Translations under genes and position numbers: made by a program
The notes under the pieces: generated by a model
Databases searched by the model: none
Told to the model about the DNA's origin: nothing
What the model saw: only the letters and a program-made list of their open reading frames with translations
In this document: positions 1-5,897 of the stretch, piece after piece
How positions within the stretch are numbered: the stretch's first letter is position 1
How the letters are laid out: every line of letters starts with the position of its first letter
Source: Bacillota bacterium
Lineage (GTDB): Bacteria > Bacillota_I > Bacilli_A > Erysipelotrichales > Erysipelotrichaceae
Assembly: GCA_023387245.1 (NCBI GenBank)
Contig: JAEWIH010000149.1
Coordinates: 1 to 6,156 of the forward strand
DNA: 6,156 nt
Reading direction: 5' to 3'

Positions 1-1
1 G

Positions 2-928
2 TTATTAAGAAATGGGATTGATATTTTATTAGTATGGGTAGTTATTCATTATTTATTAAAAGTTTTTAAAAATAATGCCAAGACGATGCAAATTATGAAG
101 GGTGTTATTTTTGTATTTTTGGCTAAATTTATTGCTGAGAGTTTAAAATTAACGACTTTTAATTATTTTTTAAATTTTGTCTTAAATTGGGGTTTTCTAG
201 CAATTATTGTTATTTTTCAACCCGAAATTCGTGAACTTTTAGAAAAAATGGGGAATCAGGTTAATCGGCCATTAATGTTAGATTTATCGACTAGTCAAAA
301 GCAACATTTAATTAATGAATTAGTAGCAGCTAGTCAGGCATTGGCTAGTAATCAAACTGGTGCTTTAATTACTATTCAAAGAACTCATAGTTTAGATAGT
401 TATGTTAAAGGTGCGACTGTTATCAATTCAGTAGTGTCTAAAGAATTATTGACTTCTATTTTTGTTACTTCTACCCCTTTACATGATGGAGCTGTTATTA
501 TTCAAGGGGATAAAATAGCTTGTGCTTCGGCTTATTATCAACCTACATCTCAATCGATTGCTTTAAAGTATGGGGCAAGACATCGAGCAGCATTAGGTAT
601 TAGTGAAGTTAGCGATTCTTTAACGATTGTTGTTTCTGAAGAGACGGGTCAAATTTCTTTGGCTGAGCATGGAAAATTAACTAAAATTGATAGTGCTGAA
701 CAGTTAAGAGATTATTTAATGGACATGATTAGTGTTGTTATTGAAGATAAGTCTAATCCGGCTTTAAATTTCTTAAGGAATTTAGGTAATAATAATTTAC
801 TAGATCGTTCTTCACAGTCTATTGCGAAATTACGAAATAATTTTAAAAAGAATGATGAAGAATTTACAAATATGAAATTGCCTAAGAAATATAAAAAAGT
901 TAAGAAAGAGGATAAAGCGAATGAATAA
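2..928 (+). CDS. cdaA: CdaA diadenylate cyclase (5' partial)
   Basis: Membrane-bound diadenylate cyclase that joins two ATP into cyclic di-AMP, a second messenger controlling potassium/osmolyte balance and wall stress. The frame is open from the left edge, so the Met at 86 is internal. The 28 codons before it (2-85) encode the family's first membrane helix (GIDILLVWVVIHYLL), so the true start lies a little upstream of the window. Two more helices follow (about residues 5-20 and 28-44, counted from the Met at 86). The DAC catalytic domain then shows the signature DGA (485-493, in PLHDGAVII) and RHR (578-586, in GARHRAALG) motifs, both intact. At least 308 residues are visible, longer than the usual 270-285, because of a roughly 50-residue Lys/Asn-rich tail. 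The stop overlaps the cdaR start by 8 bases (ATGAATAA), implying translational coupling. Identity is secure; the role of the tail is unknown. Confidence 0.96.
   Translation, partial: LLRNGIDILLVWVVIHYLLKVFKNNAKTMQIMKGVIFVFLAKFIAESLKLTTFNYFLNFVLNWGFLAIIVIFQPEIRELLEKMGNQVNRPLMLDLSTSQKQHLINELVAASQALASNQTGALITIQRTHSLDSYVKGATVINSVVSKELLTSIFVTSTPLHDGAVIIQGDKIACASAYYQPTSQSIALKYGARHRAALGISEVSDSLTIVVSEETGQISLAEHGKLTKIDSAEQLRDYLMDMISVVIEDKSNPALNFLRNLGNNNLLDRSSQSIAKLRNNFKKNDEEFTNMKLPKKYKKVKKEDKANE
905..911 (+). promoter_or_regulatory. Ribosome binding site of cdaR
   Basis: The purine-rich stretch AAAGAGG lies inside the last codons of cdaA, about nine bases before the ATG at 921. It supports that start and means cdaR is translated from within the cdaA coding end. 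Confidence 0.6.
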
Positions 929-2099
929 TTCTATTTTTAAGAAAATTTTAAATTTTTTATTGAATATTATTTTAAAGATTGCTGGTGTTATTTCGTTTTT
1001 AATTGATAAGTTAATTTATTCAAAAAAATATAGCATTATTTTATCTTTTTTACTTGCTATTTTGTTATTTATGACTATTTCTGTTCAAAATAATCAATTA
1101 ATTTCTTTAAGATATAATTTTGAAAAAAAAGATATGAAGCTTCAAGTTAAGTATAATCAAGAATTATATGATATTAGTGGAGCACCGGAAACTATTAATG
1201 TATCAGCTTCTGGTTCTAGAGAGGATATTCAGGCATTAGAAAATAGTCAAGATATTAGTGCTGTTTTAGATTTAAGTGATTTTGGTGAGGGTAATTATAC
1301 TGTACCAATTGGCTTAATTGGTTTTCCTTCTTCTTTATCTATTTATATGTCGCCTGAGAAAGTTAATGTTAATGTGTCTCGAAAAATATCACGTCAATTT
1401 CAATTACAGTATGATTTTATTAATTTAGATAAATTAGATAGTCGTTTTATTCCTTCTATCGTTAATCCGACATTATCGTTAGTAGAAATTAAAGGGTCGA
1501 GTGCTAAACTTGATCAAGTTGCTAGTGTTAAAGCTTTAGTAGATGTTAATGATAAAAAAGATAGTTTTAATTCAGAAGTGGACATAGTTGTTTATGATCA
1601 GAGTGGCCAAAAAATGGATGGGGTTTTAGTTTTGCCTGAAAAAGTTAATGTTGAGGTTGAAATTGTTGCTCCTAGTAGACAAGTTCCGATTAAAGTTTAT
1701 CCTGTAGGTGAAATTTTAAATAATAAAATGATTGATCATATTCAGATGGATAATAATATGGTTACGATTTTTGGCCCTAAAGAAGTTTTACAAAAAACTA
1801 ATAGTGTTGATGTTTATTTAAATGCTTCAACTTTGATTAATGATCAGACTACTGTTAAATATTCATTATCGAAGCCAAACAATGTTAAGGCTTTAGATTT
1901 GGATAATGTTAGTTTAGTTGTATATTTAGCTGATAAAAAAGAGAAATTGATTAATAATGTTCAAGTTTTATTAATAAATAATGATAATCACTATAAAGTA
2001 GAAACTTTGGATAATAAACCTTTATTGGCCGATATTCGTTTAGTTGGTAGTGCTAATACTTTAAAAGATGTTACTTTGCGGGATGTTGTAGTTTATTAG
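921..2099 (+). CDS. cdaR: CdaR, YbbR-domain regulator of CdaA (C-terminus frameshifted)
   Basis: CdaR is the membrane-anchored extracytoplasmic partner that modulates CdaA in Firmicutes. Residues 37-54 form a single hydrophobic anchor after a Lys-rich, partly amphipathic N-terminus, so the rest faces outside. Four YbbR-type beta repeats follow, at roughly 70-153, 160-248, 254-337 and 343 to the end. The first three end in the family's VxVxV-type strand (KVNVNVSRK, KVNVEVEIV, VSLVVYL). The fourth is cut at residue 392 by TAG (2097-2099), just after VVVY, halfway through the repeat. The missing half is encoded directly downstream in the -1 frame (2096-2215). One extra T near 2096-2097 would give a continuous protein of about 431 residues with a full-length fourth repeat. 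As read here, the product is truncated but keeps its anchor and three repeats. It may be a real mutation or a sequence error. Overlap with cdaA is 8 bases. Confidence 0.93.
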   Translation: MNNSIFKKILNFLLNIILKIAGVISFLIDKLIYSKKYSIILSFLLAILLFMTISVQNNQLISLRYNFEKKDMKLQVKYNQELYDISGAPETINVSASGSREDIQALENSQDISAVLDLSDFGEGNYTVPIGLIGFPSSLSIYMSPEKVNVNVSRKISRQFQLQYDFINLDKLDSRFIPSIVNPTLSLVEIKGSSAKLDQVASVKALVDVNDKKDSFNSEVDIVVYDQSGQKMDGVLVLPEKVNVEVEIVAPSRQVPIKVYPVGEILNNKMIDHIQMDNNMVTIFGPKEVLQKTNSVDVYLNASTLINDQTTVKYSLSKPNNVKALDLDNVSLVVYLADKKEKLINNVQVLLINNDNHYKVETLDNKPLLADIRLVGSANTLKDVTLRDVVVY

Positions 2100-2215
2100 A
2101 TATGTCTAATTTAAAATTAGGTAAAAATAGAATTAAGTTAGAAATAAAGGGCGATAATCCGTTGTTAGAATATCATTTAATTAATTCTGAGATGGAAGTG
2201 AATATAGTTAAATAG
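2096..2215 (+). pseudogene. cdaR: Displaced C-terminal end of CdaR (-1 frame)
   Basis: This stretch reads LDMSNLKLGKNRIKLEI and then ends EMEVNIVK before TAG at 2213-2215. It matches the second half of a YbbR repeat: a VDLSxLxxGxxxVxV-like turn followed by a final VxV strand. The same architecture appears in repeat 1 of the same protein, where LDLSDFGEGNYTVPI is followed by PEKVNVNV. It sits in the -1 frame relative to cdaR and is contiguous with it. An ATG at 2102, three bases after the cdaR stop, could in principle re-initiate a 37-residue peptide, but there is no Shine-Dalgarno at a good distance. I read it as the severed tail of cdaR, not a separate gene. The TAG stop overlaps the glmM ribosome binding site, the tight spacing expected of the original cdaR-glmM junction. 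Confidence 0.85.
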
Positions 2216-2218
2216 GAG
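2214..2218 (+). promoter_or_regulatory. Ribosome binding site of glmM
   Basis: AGGAG lies six bases before the ATG at 2225. It overlaps the TAG that ends the displaced cdaR tail, which suggests the ancestral cdaR reading frame ended here and was coupled to glmM. Confidence 0.75.
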
Positions 2219-2224
2219 AAGATA

Positions 2225-3538
2225 ATGAAATATTTTGGTACAGATGGTTATCGTGGTAAAGTTAATGATAATTTGACGGTAATTAATGCCTTAAAGTTGG
2301 GACAAGGTTTTGGGCAATTAATATTAAAGTTAGAAAAAGCAGGTTATGTTTATGTTGGACAAGATCCTAGATTATCATCACAAATGTTAGTTAATGCTTT
2401 AGTTGCGGGCTTAAATAGTGTTGGTGTAGATGTTAAATTATTGAATGTTGTTACTACTCCTTTACTGGCATATGTTACTAATAAAGATAGTAATGCGTTA
2501 GGAGCGATTATGGTTTCTGCTAGTCATAATCCGTATTTTGATAATGGTTTAAAGTGTTTTAATCAATATGGTTTTAAGCTGGATATAAATAGCGAACAAT
2601 ATATTGAAAAAATTATTTTGGGTGAAGAAGAAATACTTTATCCTCTAGATAATCAAATTGGTCAGATTTTTGATGGTTCTAGTGCTATTGATGATTATTT
2701 GAATGATGTTTGTTGCTATATTGATGAAACTTTTAACTATCGAGTAGTATTAGATTGTGCTAATGGTGCTTGTTATGATTTGGCTATTAAATTGTTTAAA
2801 CGTTTAGGTTTTGATGTTATGGCGATGAATAATGAACCAAATGGTATTAATATTAATAATAATTGTGGTTCTACTCATTTAGATAGCTTGAAGGAAAGGG
2901 TAGTATTAGAAAAGGCAGATTTTGGTTTTGCTTTTGATGGTGATGGTGATAGAGTTTTGGCTGTTGATGAGTATGGGAGAGAAATAAGTGGAGATCATAT
3001 TTTATATCAGATGGCTAAATATTTTAATACGGAAATAGTTACTACTGTTATGGCTAATTATGGATTAGTGTCTAAGATGAATAATATTGGTTATAAATTG
3101 GATTTGTGTCCGGTTGGTGATAAATATGTATATGAAGAATTAGTTAAGCGGGGATTAATGATTGGTGGCGAACAGTCGGGGCATATTATTTTTAGAGATT
3201 TTAATCAGACAGGTGATGGTATTTTTATTGCTTTAATGATTGTGAAAATGTTGAAAAATAGTAGTAAGAAAATGTCTGATTGGTTTGATGAGTTAGAAAT
3301 TTATCCTCAATTACTTGTTAATCAACGAGTTAATAATAAAGAAGTGGTTTTAAATAATACTGATTTGATTGAGTTGATTCAAAAAATAGATAATGATTTA
3401 GTTAATCAAGGGCGCTTATTAGTGAGGGCTTCTGGTACTGAGCCTTTGATTCGGGTAATGGTTGAGGCTAAAAATCAGGAAGTTTGTAAATTATATGTTG
3501 ATCAAGTGATTGATTTAATTAAAAAGATAGATGTATGA
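2225..3538 (+). CDS. glmM: Phosphoglucosamine mutase GlmM
   Basis: Cytoplasmic enzyme that converts glucosamine-6-phosphate to glucosamine-1-phosphate, the step before UDP-GlcNAc and hence peptidoglycan. All alpha-D-phosphohexomutase signatures are present: N-terminal KYFGTDGYRG (residues 2-11); the phosphoserine loop SASHNP (98-103) with the catalytic Ser at 100; the metal loop DGDGDR (238-243); the sugar-recognition loop GGEQSGH (314-320); and the C-terminal phosphate-binding loop RASGTEPLIR (401-410). Length is 437 residues, close to the usual 445-450, with no internal gap. The start is fixed by the AGGAG six bases upstream and by FGTDG beginning at residue 4. The place after cdaA-cdaR is the conserved Firmicutes order; in other Firmicutes GlmM binds CdaA and lowers its activity. 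The end overlaps the next gene by four bases (ATGA). Confidence 0.97.
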   Translation: MKYFGTDGYRGKVNDNLTVINALKLGQGFGQLILKLEKAGYVYVGQDPRLSSQMLVNALVAGLNSVGVDVKLLNVVTTPLLAYVTNKDSNALGAIMVSASHNPYFDNGLKCFNQYGFKLDINSEQYIEKIILGEEEILYPLDNQIGQIFDGSSAIDDYLNDVCCYIDETFNYRVVLDCANGACYDLAIKLFKRLGFDVMAMNNEPNGININNNCGSTHLDSLKERVVLEKADFGFAFDGDGDRVLAVDEYGREISGDHILYQMAKYFNTEIVTTVMANYGLVSKMNNIGYKLDLCPVGDKYVYEELVKRGLMIGGEQSGHIIFRDFNQTGDGIFIALMIVKMLKNSSKKMSDWFDELEIYPQLLVNQRVNNKEVVLNNTDLIELIQKIDNDLVNQGRLLVRASGTEPLIRVMVEAKNQEVCKLYVDQVIDLIKKIDV

Positions 3539-4152
3539 ATGGTTTAATAATTATTAATGATTCAAAGTTATTAGTAGATGTTTCTAATTCACTTAATAAG
3601 CTTGACTACAATTGTCATTATGTTGATTATGATTTGGATAAATGTCTAAATCTGCTTCCGCAAAGCGATTTTATTATAGTTGAATTCGTTGATGATTTTA
3701 AATTTATTAAAGATTTAGCGACTTTAGGTAATATTTCGATAATTGTTTGTTTAAAATCTTTGGATATTGAAATAAGAAAAACTTTAGTTGAACTAGGAGT
3801 TGATTATATTTTTATACCTTTTCATATGGATGAATTATTCATTCGTTTAAAAAAGATTATGCCTAAAAATAATAATTCATTTTTAGATGGCTATACTATT
3901 GATTTTAGTTGCCGTTTAATTTTTGATAAAGAACAAGTTATTAATTTGAGTGGGAAGGAGTTTGATTTATTGTCATTATTTTTTTCTAATCAGGGAGTAG
4001 CTTTTAATAGAGAAGAAATTTTGAATTTAATTTGGGGTGATAACTATTTTGGATCTGAGCGGGTTGTTGATGATACGTTGCGTAGATTGCGTAAAAAAAT
4101 GCCGAAGTTACAGTTACATACTTTGTATGGTTATGGTTATCGTTTACATTAG
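3535..4152 (+). CDS. OmpR/PhoB-type winged-helix regulator with degenerate receiver
   Basis: Probable DNA-binding transcription regulator of 205 residues. Residues 1-110 have the alternating strand/helix pattern of a response-regulator receiver (LIIIND, DFIIVE, ISIIVCL, GVDYIFIPF), but the key residues are missing. The phosphoacceptor Asp position reads Glu (E50 in DFIIVE), the usual Thr/Ser after strand 4 is Leu/Lys (about 73-74), and the conserved Lys before Pro-Phe is Ile (I94, IPF). Only one clear acid of the N-terminal acidic pair remains (N8-D9). Residues about 118-204 are a typical winged-helix effector domain (LSGKEFDLLSLF, then NREEILNLIWG, VVDDTLRRLRKKM and the closing wing TLYGYGYRL). 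No histidine kinase is adjacent. The start overlaps the glmM stop (ATGA) and has only a weak Shine-Dalgarno, so translation is probably coupled to glmM. Family assignment is firm; the target genes and signal are unknown. Confidence 0.88.
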   Translation: MNGLIIINDSKLLVDVSNSLNKLDYNCHYVDYDLDKCLNLLPQSDFIIVEFVDDFKFIKDLATLGNISIIVCLKSLDIEIRKTLVELGVDYIFIPFHMDELFIRLKKIMPKNNNSFLDGYTIDFSCRLIFDKEQVINLSGKEFDLLSLFFSNQGVAFNREEILNLIWGDNYFGSERVVDDTLRRLRKKMPKLQLHTLYGYGYRLH

Positions 4153-4154
4153 AA

Positions 4155-4161
4155 TAGGGGA
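4155..4161 (+). promoter_or_regulatory. Ribosome binding site of the small membrane protein gene
   Basis: TAGGGGA lies five bases before the ATG at 4167, inside the 14-base gap after the regulator gene. It supports this start and the reality of the short gene that follows. Confidence 0.6.
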
Positions 4162-4166
4162 CTATT

Positions 4167-4583
4167 ATGATTTTGTATAAGGCTAGAAAGATTGATTTAT
4201 TGATTGTAACTGTGATACATGCTTTATTATTAGTTTTTTTACTAAGTCAAATTTTTATGATGAATATATATATTTATCGAATTGGTTTTATTTTAGTTTT
4301 TGTATTTGACATGATTTGGTATTTATATTTATTAGTGCCTAAATTATTATTTTCTATTCGTTTATATGATTCTAAAATCGAAGTTTTGGTTAAAAATAAA
4401 GTGATATTGAGTGGGCGTTATTCTAGTGTTAATTTATTTGAGAAAAAGCGTATATTTTTTAGTAATCGTGGCTTGACTTATTTTTTGCGTTTTGAAAATG
4501 GTGATTTTAATTTAATGTTTTTAGGACCGCTATTATTAGATTCTTTTATTGCGGATTTTAATCTTTATAAAAGGAGTAAATAA
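4167..4583 (+). CDS. Small two-helix membrane protein of unknown function
   Basis: I do not recognise a named family for this 138-residue protein. Two long hydrophobic segments are clear, at about 11-32 (LLIVTVIHALLLVFLLSQIF and onward) and 34-57 (through FILVFVFDMIWYLYLLV), separated by only a short turn, so it should form a membrane hairpin. Residues 60-134 are a soluble, strand-rich tail (IRLYDSKIEVLVKNKVI, SGRYSSVNLFEKKRIFF, TYFLRFENGDFNLMFLG) ending in a short helix. This two-helix plus beta-domain layout resembles small bacterial proteins with a PH-like domain, but that is only a structural impression. With the hairpin at the N-terminus and a Lys/Arg-bearing leader (KARK), the tail is probably cytoplasmic. 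It sits between the regulator and the Nudix gene in the same tight run, and the Nudix ribosome binding site lies within its last codons. Confidence 0.75.
   Translation: MILYKARKIDLLIVTVIHALLLVFLLSQIFMMNIYIYRIGFILVFVFDMIWYLYLLVPKLLFSIRLYDSKIEVLVKNKVILSGRYSSVNLFEKKRIFFSNRGLTYFLRFENGDFNLMFLGPLLLDSFIADFNLYKRSK
4571..4576 (+). promoter_or_regulatory. Ribosome binding site that fixes the Nudix start
   Basis: AAGGAG lies eight bases before the ATG at 4585. An earlier in-frame ATG at 4549 lies upstream of this site and inside the preceding gene, with no comparable site before it, so 4585 is the likely start. Confidence 0.75.
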
Positions 4584-4584
4584 T

Positions 4585-5181
4585 ATGGAAGTAATGGAAT
4601 TTATTGTTAAGGCACTAGCAATTGCTAGGACGGGATTAAAGTATTCTAAAGATGAATATGCTTTAGAAAATTATAAAGAATTACATGATTTGAGTCGGGA
4701 AATGTTAATTAATATTAGTAATGATGTTATGATTGAAGAGAAACTTTTTCCGGTTGATAATTATCCTACACCTTCTGTTTCGGTGCGGAGTTTAATTTTT
4801 AATCAGCAACAACAATTGTTGATGGTTAAAGAGAAAAAAGATGGTTTATGGTCTTTGCCTGGAGGTTGGTGTGATATATTTATGTCGGCTAAAGATAATG
4901 CGAAAAAAGAATGTTTGGAAGAGAGTGGTTATGTTGTTAGTATTGAAAAACTAGTGGCTTGTTTTTTTAGGGATTATTATAAAGATAAAGTTTTGGTTTC
5001 TGAATATGCTTTATATTTTGTTGGTGTGTTAGGTGAAAAAGTTAATGATTCTGTGCATGAAATAAGTGATGTTGGATTTTTTGATGTTGATAAATTACCT
5101 ATGTTGTCTACTAAAAATACAATTGATGAAATTAAAAAAGCTTTAAAGGCTCATTATGACAATAATACATATTTTGAATAG
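4585..5181 (+). CDS. Nudix hydrolase with N-terminal helical domain
   Basis: Probable cytoplasmic nucleoside-diphosphate-X pyrophosphatase of 198 residues. Residues 1-45 match the helical N-terminal extension of a Firmicutes Nudix subfamily (ALAIARTGLKYSKDEYALE and a following HDLSREML helix). The Nudix fold begins near 64 (SVSVRSLIF) and the Nudix box spans 94-116, preceded by WSLPGG. Its metal-binding core KECLEESGY is intact, with Glu at 109, 112 and 113. The first Glu of the G-x5-E consensus is Met (M100), and the Gly common just before it is Phe (F99). Substitution of that first Glu is usual in this subfamily. Substrate cannot be told from sequence: related enzymes act on ADP-ribose or CDP-choline. 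I start it at 4585 because of the AAGGAG site; an in-frame ATG at 4549 would add 12 residues with no homology. The start lies one base after the previous stop. Confidence 0.92.
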   Translation: MEVMEFIVKALAIARTGLKYSKDEYALENYKELHDLSREMLINISNDVMIEEKLFPVDNYPTPSVSVRSLIFNQQQQLLMVKEKKDGLWSLPGGWCDIFMSAKDNAKKECLEESGYVVSIEKLVACFFRDYYKDKVLVSEYALYFVGVLGEKVNDSVHEISDVGFFDVDKLPMLSTKNTIDEIKKALKAHYDNNTYFE

Positions 5182-5186
5182 GGAGG
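5181..5186 (+). promoter_or_regulatory. Ribosome binding site of the MBL-fold hydrolase
   Basis: GGGAGG, starting on the last base of the Nudix stop codon, lies six bases before the ATG at 5193. It is the strongest Shine-Dalgarno in the window. Confidence 0.75.
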
Positions 5187-5192
5187 TATTTT

Positions 5193-5897
5193 ATGATAGA
5201 AGTTTATCCAAATATTTTTATGCAAGTATTTCCTTTGACTAATAATCCTTTGAGGGAGATTAATATTTTTGTTATTAAGACTAAAGATTTGAATATGATT
5301 ATTGATACTGGTTTTAATAATGATGAAAATCGTCAAAATATGGATGATTTAATTAACGAATTAGATTTAGATTTGAGTAAAACGATTTTATTTTTAACAC
5401 ATTTACATTCTGATCATGTTGGTTTAGCTTATTATTTGCAAGAAAAGGGTATTAAGCAAATATATTTGTCTAATGTTGATGGGAAATTGTTAGAGACTGG
5501 TAGTAGTGTTAATGGCAAGCAGTGGCAAATAATTTTGAATAATGCTTATAGGCAAGGGTTGAGTGTTGATAATTTAGATATTAATCAACATCCTGGTTAT
5601 AAAAATCGGCCTCAAAAAATGTTTAATTATATTGGTGTAAATGTTGGTGATATAATTGAAATAGGTGATTTTAAATTTGAGATTATTGATGAAAAGGGAC
5701 ATACTCCGGGTATGGTTGGCTTATATGAAAAAGATTTAGGTATTTTATTTTGTGGGGATCATATTTTGGCTAAAATTACTCCAAATATTACTGATTGGGG
5801 ACTAGAGTATGGCGATATGCTGGCTAGTTATTTGGATAGATTAAATAAAGTGAAATCACTTAATATCAAACATTTATTTTCTGCACATTGTTTTTGA
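5193..5897 (+). CDS. Metallo-beta-lactamase-fold hydrolase, catalytic part (frameshifted)
   Basis: GloB/LACTB2-like metallo-hydrolase of the MBL superfamily, probably a cytoplasmic binuclear-metal enzyme since no signal peptide is visible. The whole metal site is present: HLHSDH at 70-75 (the HxHxDH motif), His170 in GHTPG, Asp189 in CGDH, and His232 in FSAH. IIDTG at 36-40 is the usual strand-turn after the N-terminal sheet. The frame ends at TGA (5895-5897) directly after AHCF, at the point where family members continue into a helical C-terminal domain. That continuation is found in the -1 frame (5894 to the window end). One extra T in the run 5891-5895 would join them as AHCFLISNINQRID. 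As read, the 234-residue product keeps all metal ligands but lacks the C-terminal domain. Substrate is unknown: thioesters, phosphodiesters and RNA are all possible in this family. Confidence 0.9.
   Translation: MIEVYPNIFMQVFPLTNNPLREINIFVIKTKDLNMIIDTGFNNDENRQNMDDLINELDLDLSKTILFLTHLHSDHVGLAYYLQEKGIKQIYLSNVDGKLLETGSSVNGKQWQIILNNAYRQGLSVDNLDINQHPGYKNRPQKMFNYIGVNVGDIIEIGDFKFEIIDEKGHTPGMVGLYEKDLGILFCGDHILAKITPNITDWGLEYGDMLASYLDRLNKVKSLNIKHLFSAHCF

Noticed and set aside
86..88. ATG at 86 as the start of cdaA
   Set aside because: The frame is open to the left edge and the preceding 28 codons encode the family's first membrane helix.
2102..2215. Independent 37-residue small gene after cdaR
   Set aside because: Its sequence completes the fourth YbbR repeat and it has no well-placed ribosome binding site, so it is better explained as the cut-off cdaR tail.
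4549..4584. Upstream ATG as the start of the Nudix gene
   Set aside because: It lies inside the preceding gene without a ribosome binding site, while the ATG at 4585 has AAGGAG eight bases before it and fits the family N-terminus.
4615..4628. Perfect 14-base palindrome CTAGCAATTGCTAG near the Nudix start
   Set aside because: It encodes the family-conserved LAIA segment and no second copy was seen; an operator inside the gene cannot be supported.
4810..4821. Palindrome CAACAATTGTTG in the Nudix gene
   Set aside because: It arises from a poly-Gln/Leu codon stretch (QQQQLL) and is short enough to be chance in this base composition.
5154..5336. Minus-strand open frame of 60 codons
   Set aside because: It lies antisense to the end of the Nudix gene and the start of the MBL hydrolase, has no Shine-Dalgarno, and resembles nothing; it is a shadow of the A/T-rich coding strand.
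5895..5897. TGA read as tryptophan (Mycoplasma-type code)
   Set aside because: Reading through gives a sequence unlike the MBL family, all visible Trp codons are TGG, and the -1 frame gives the correct domain.
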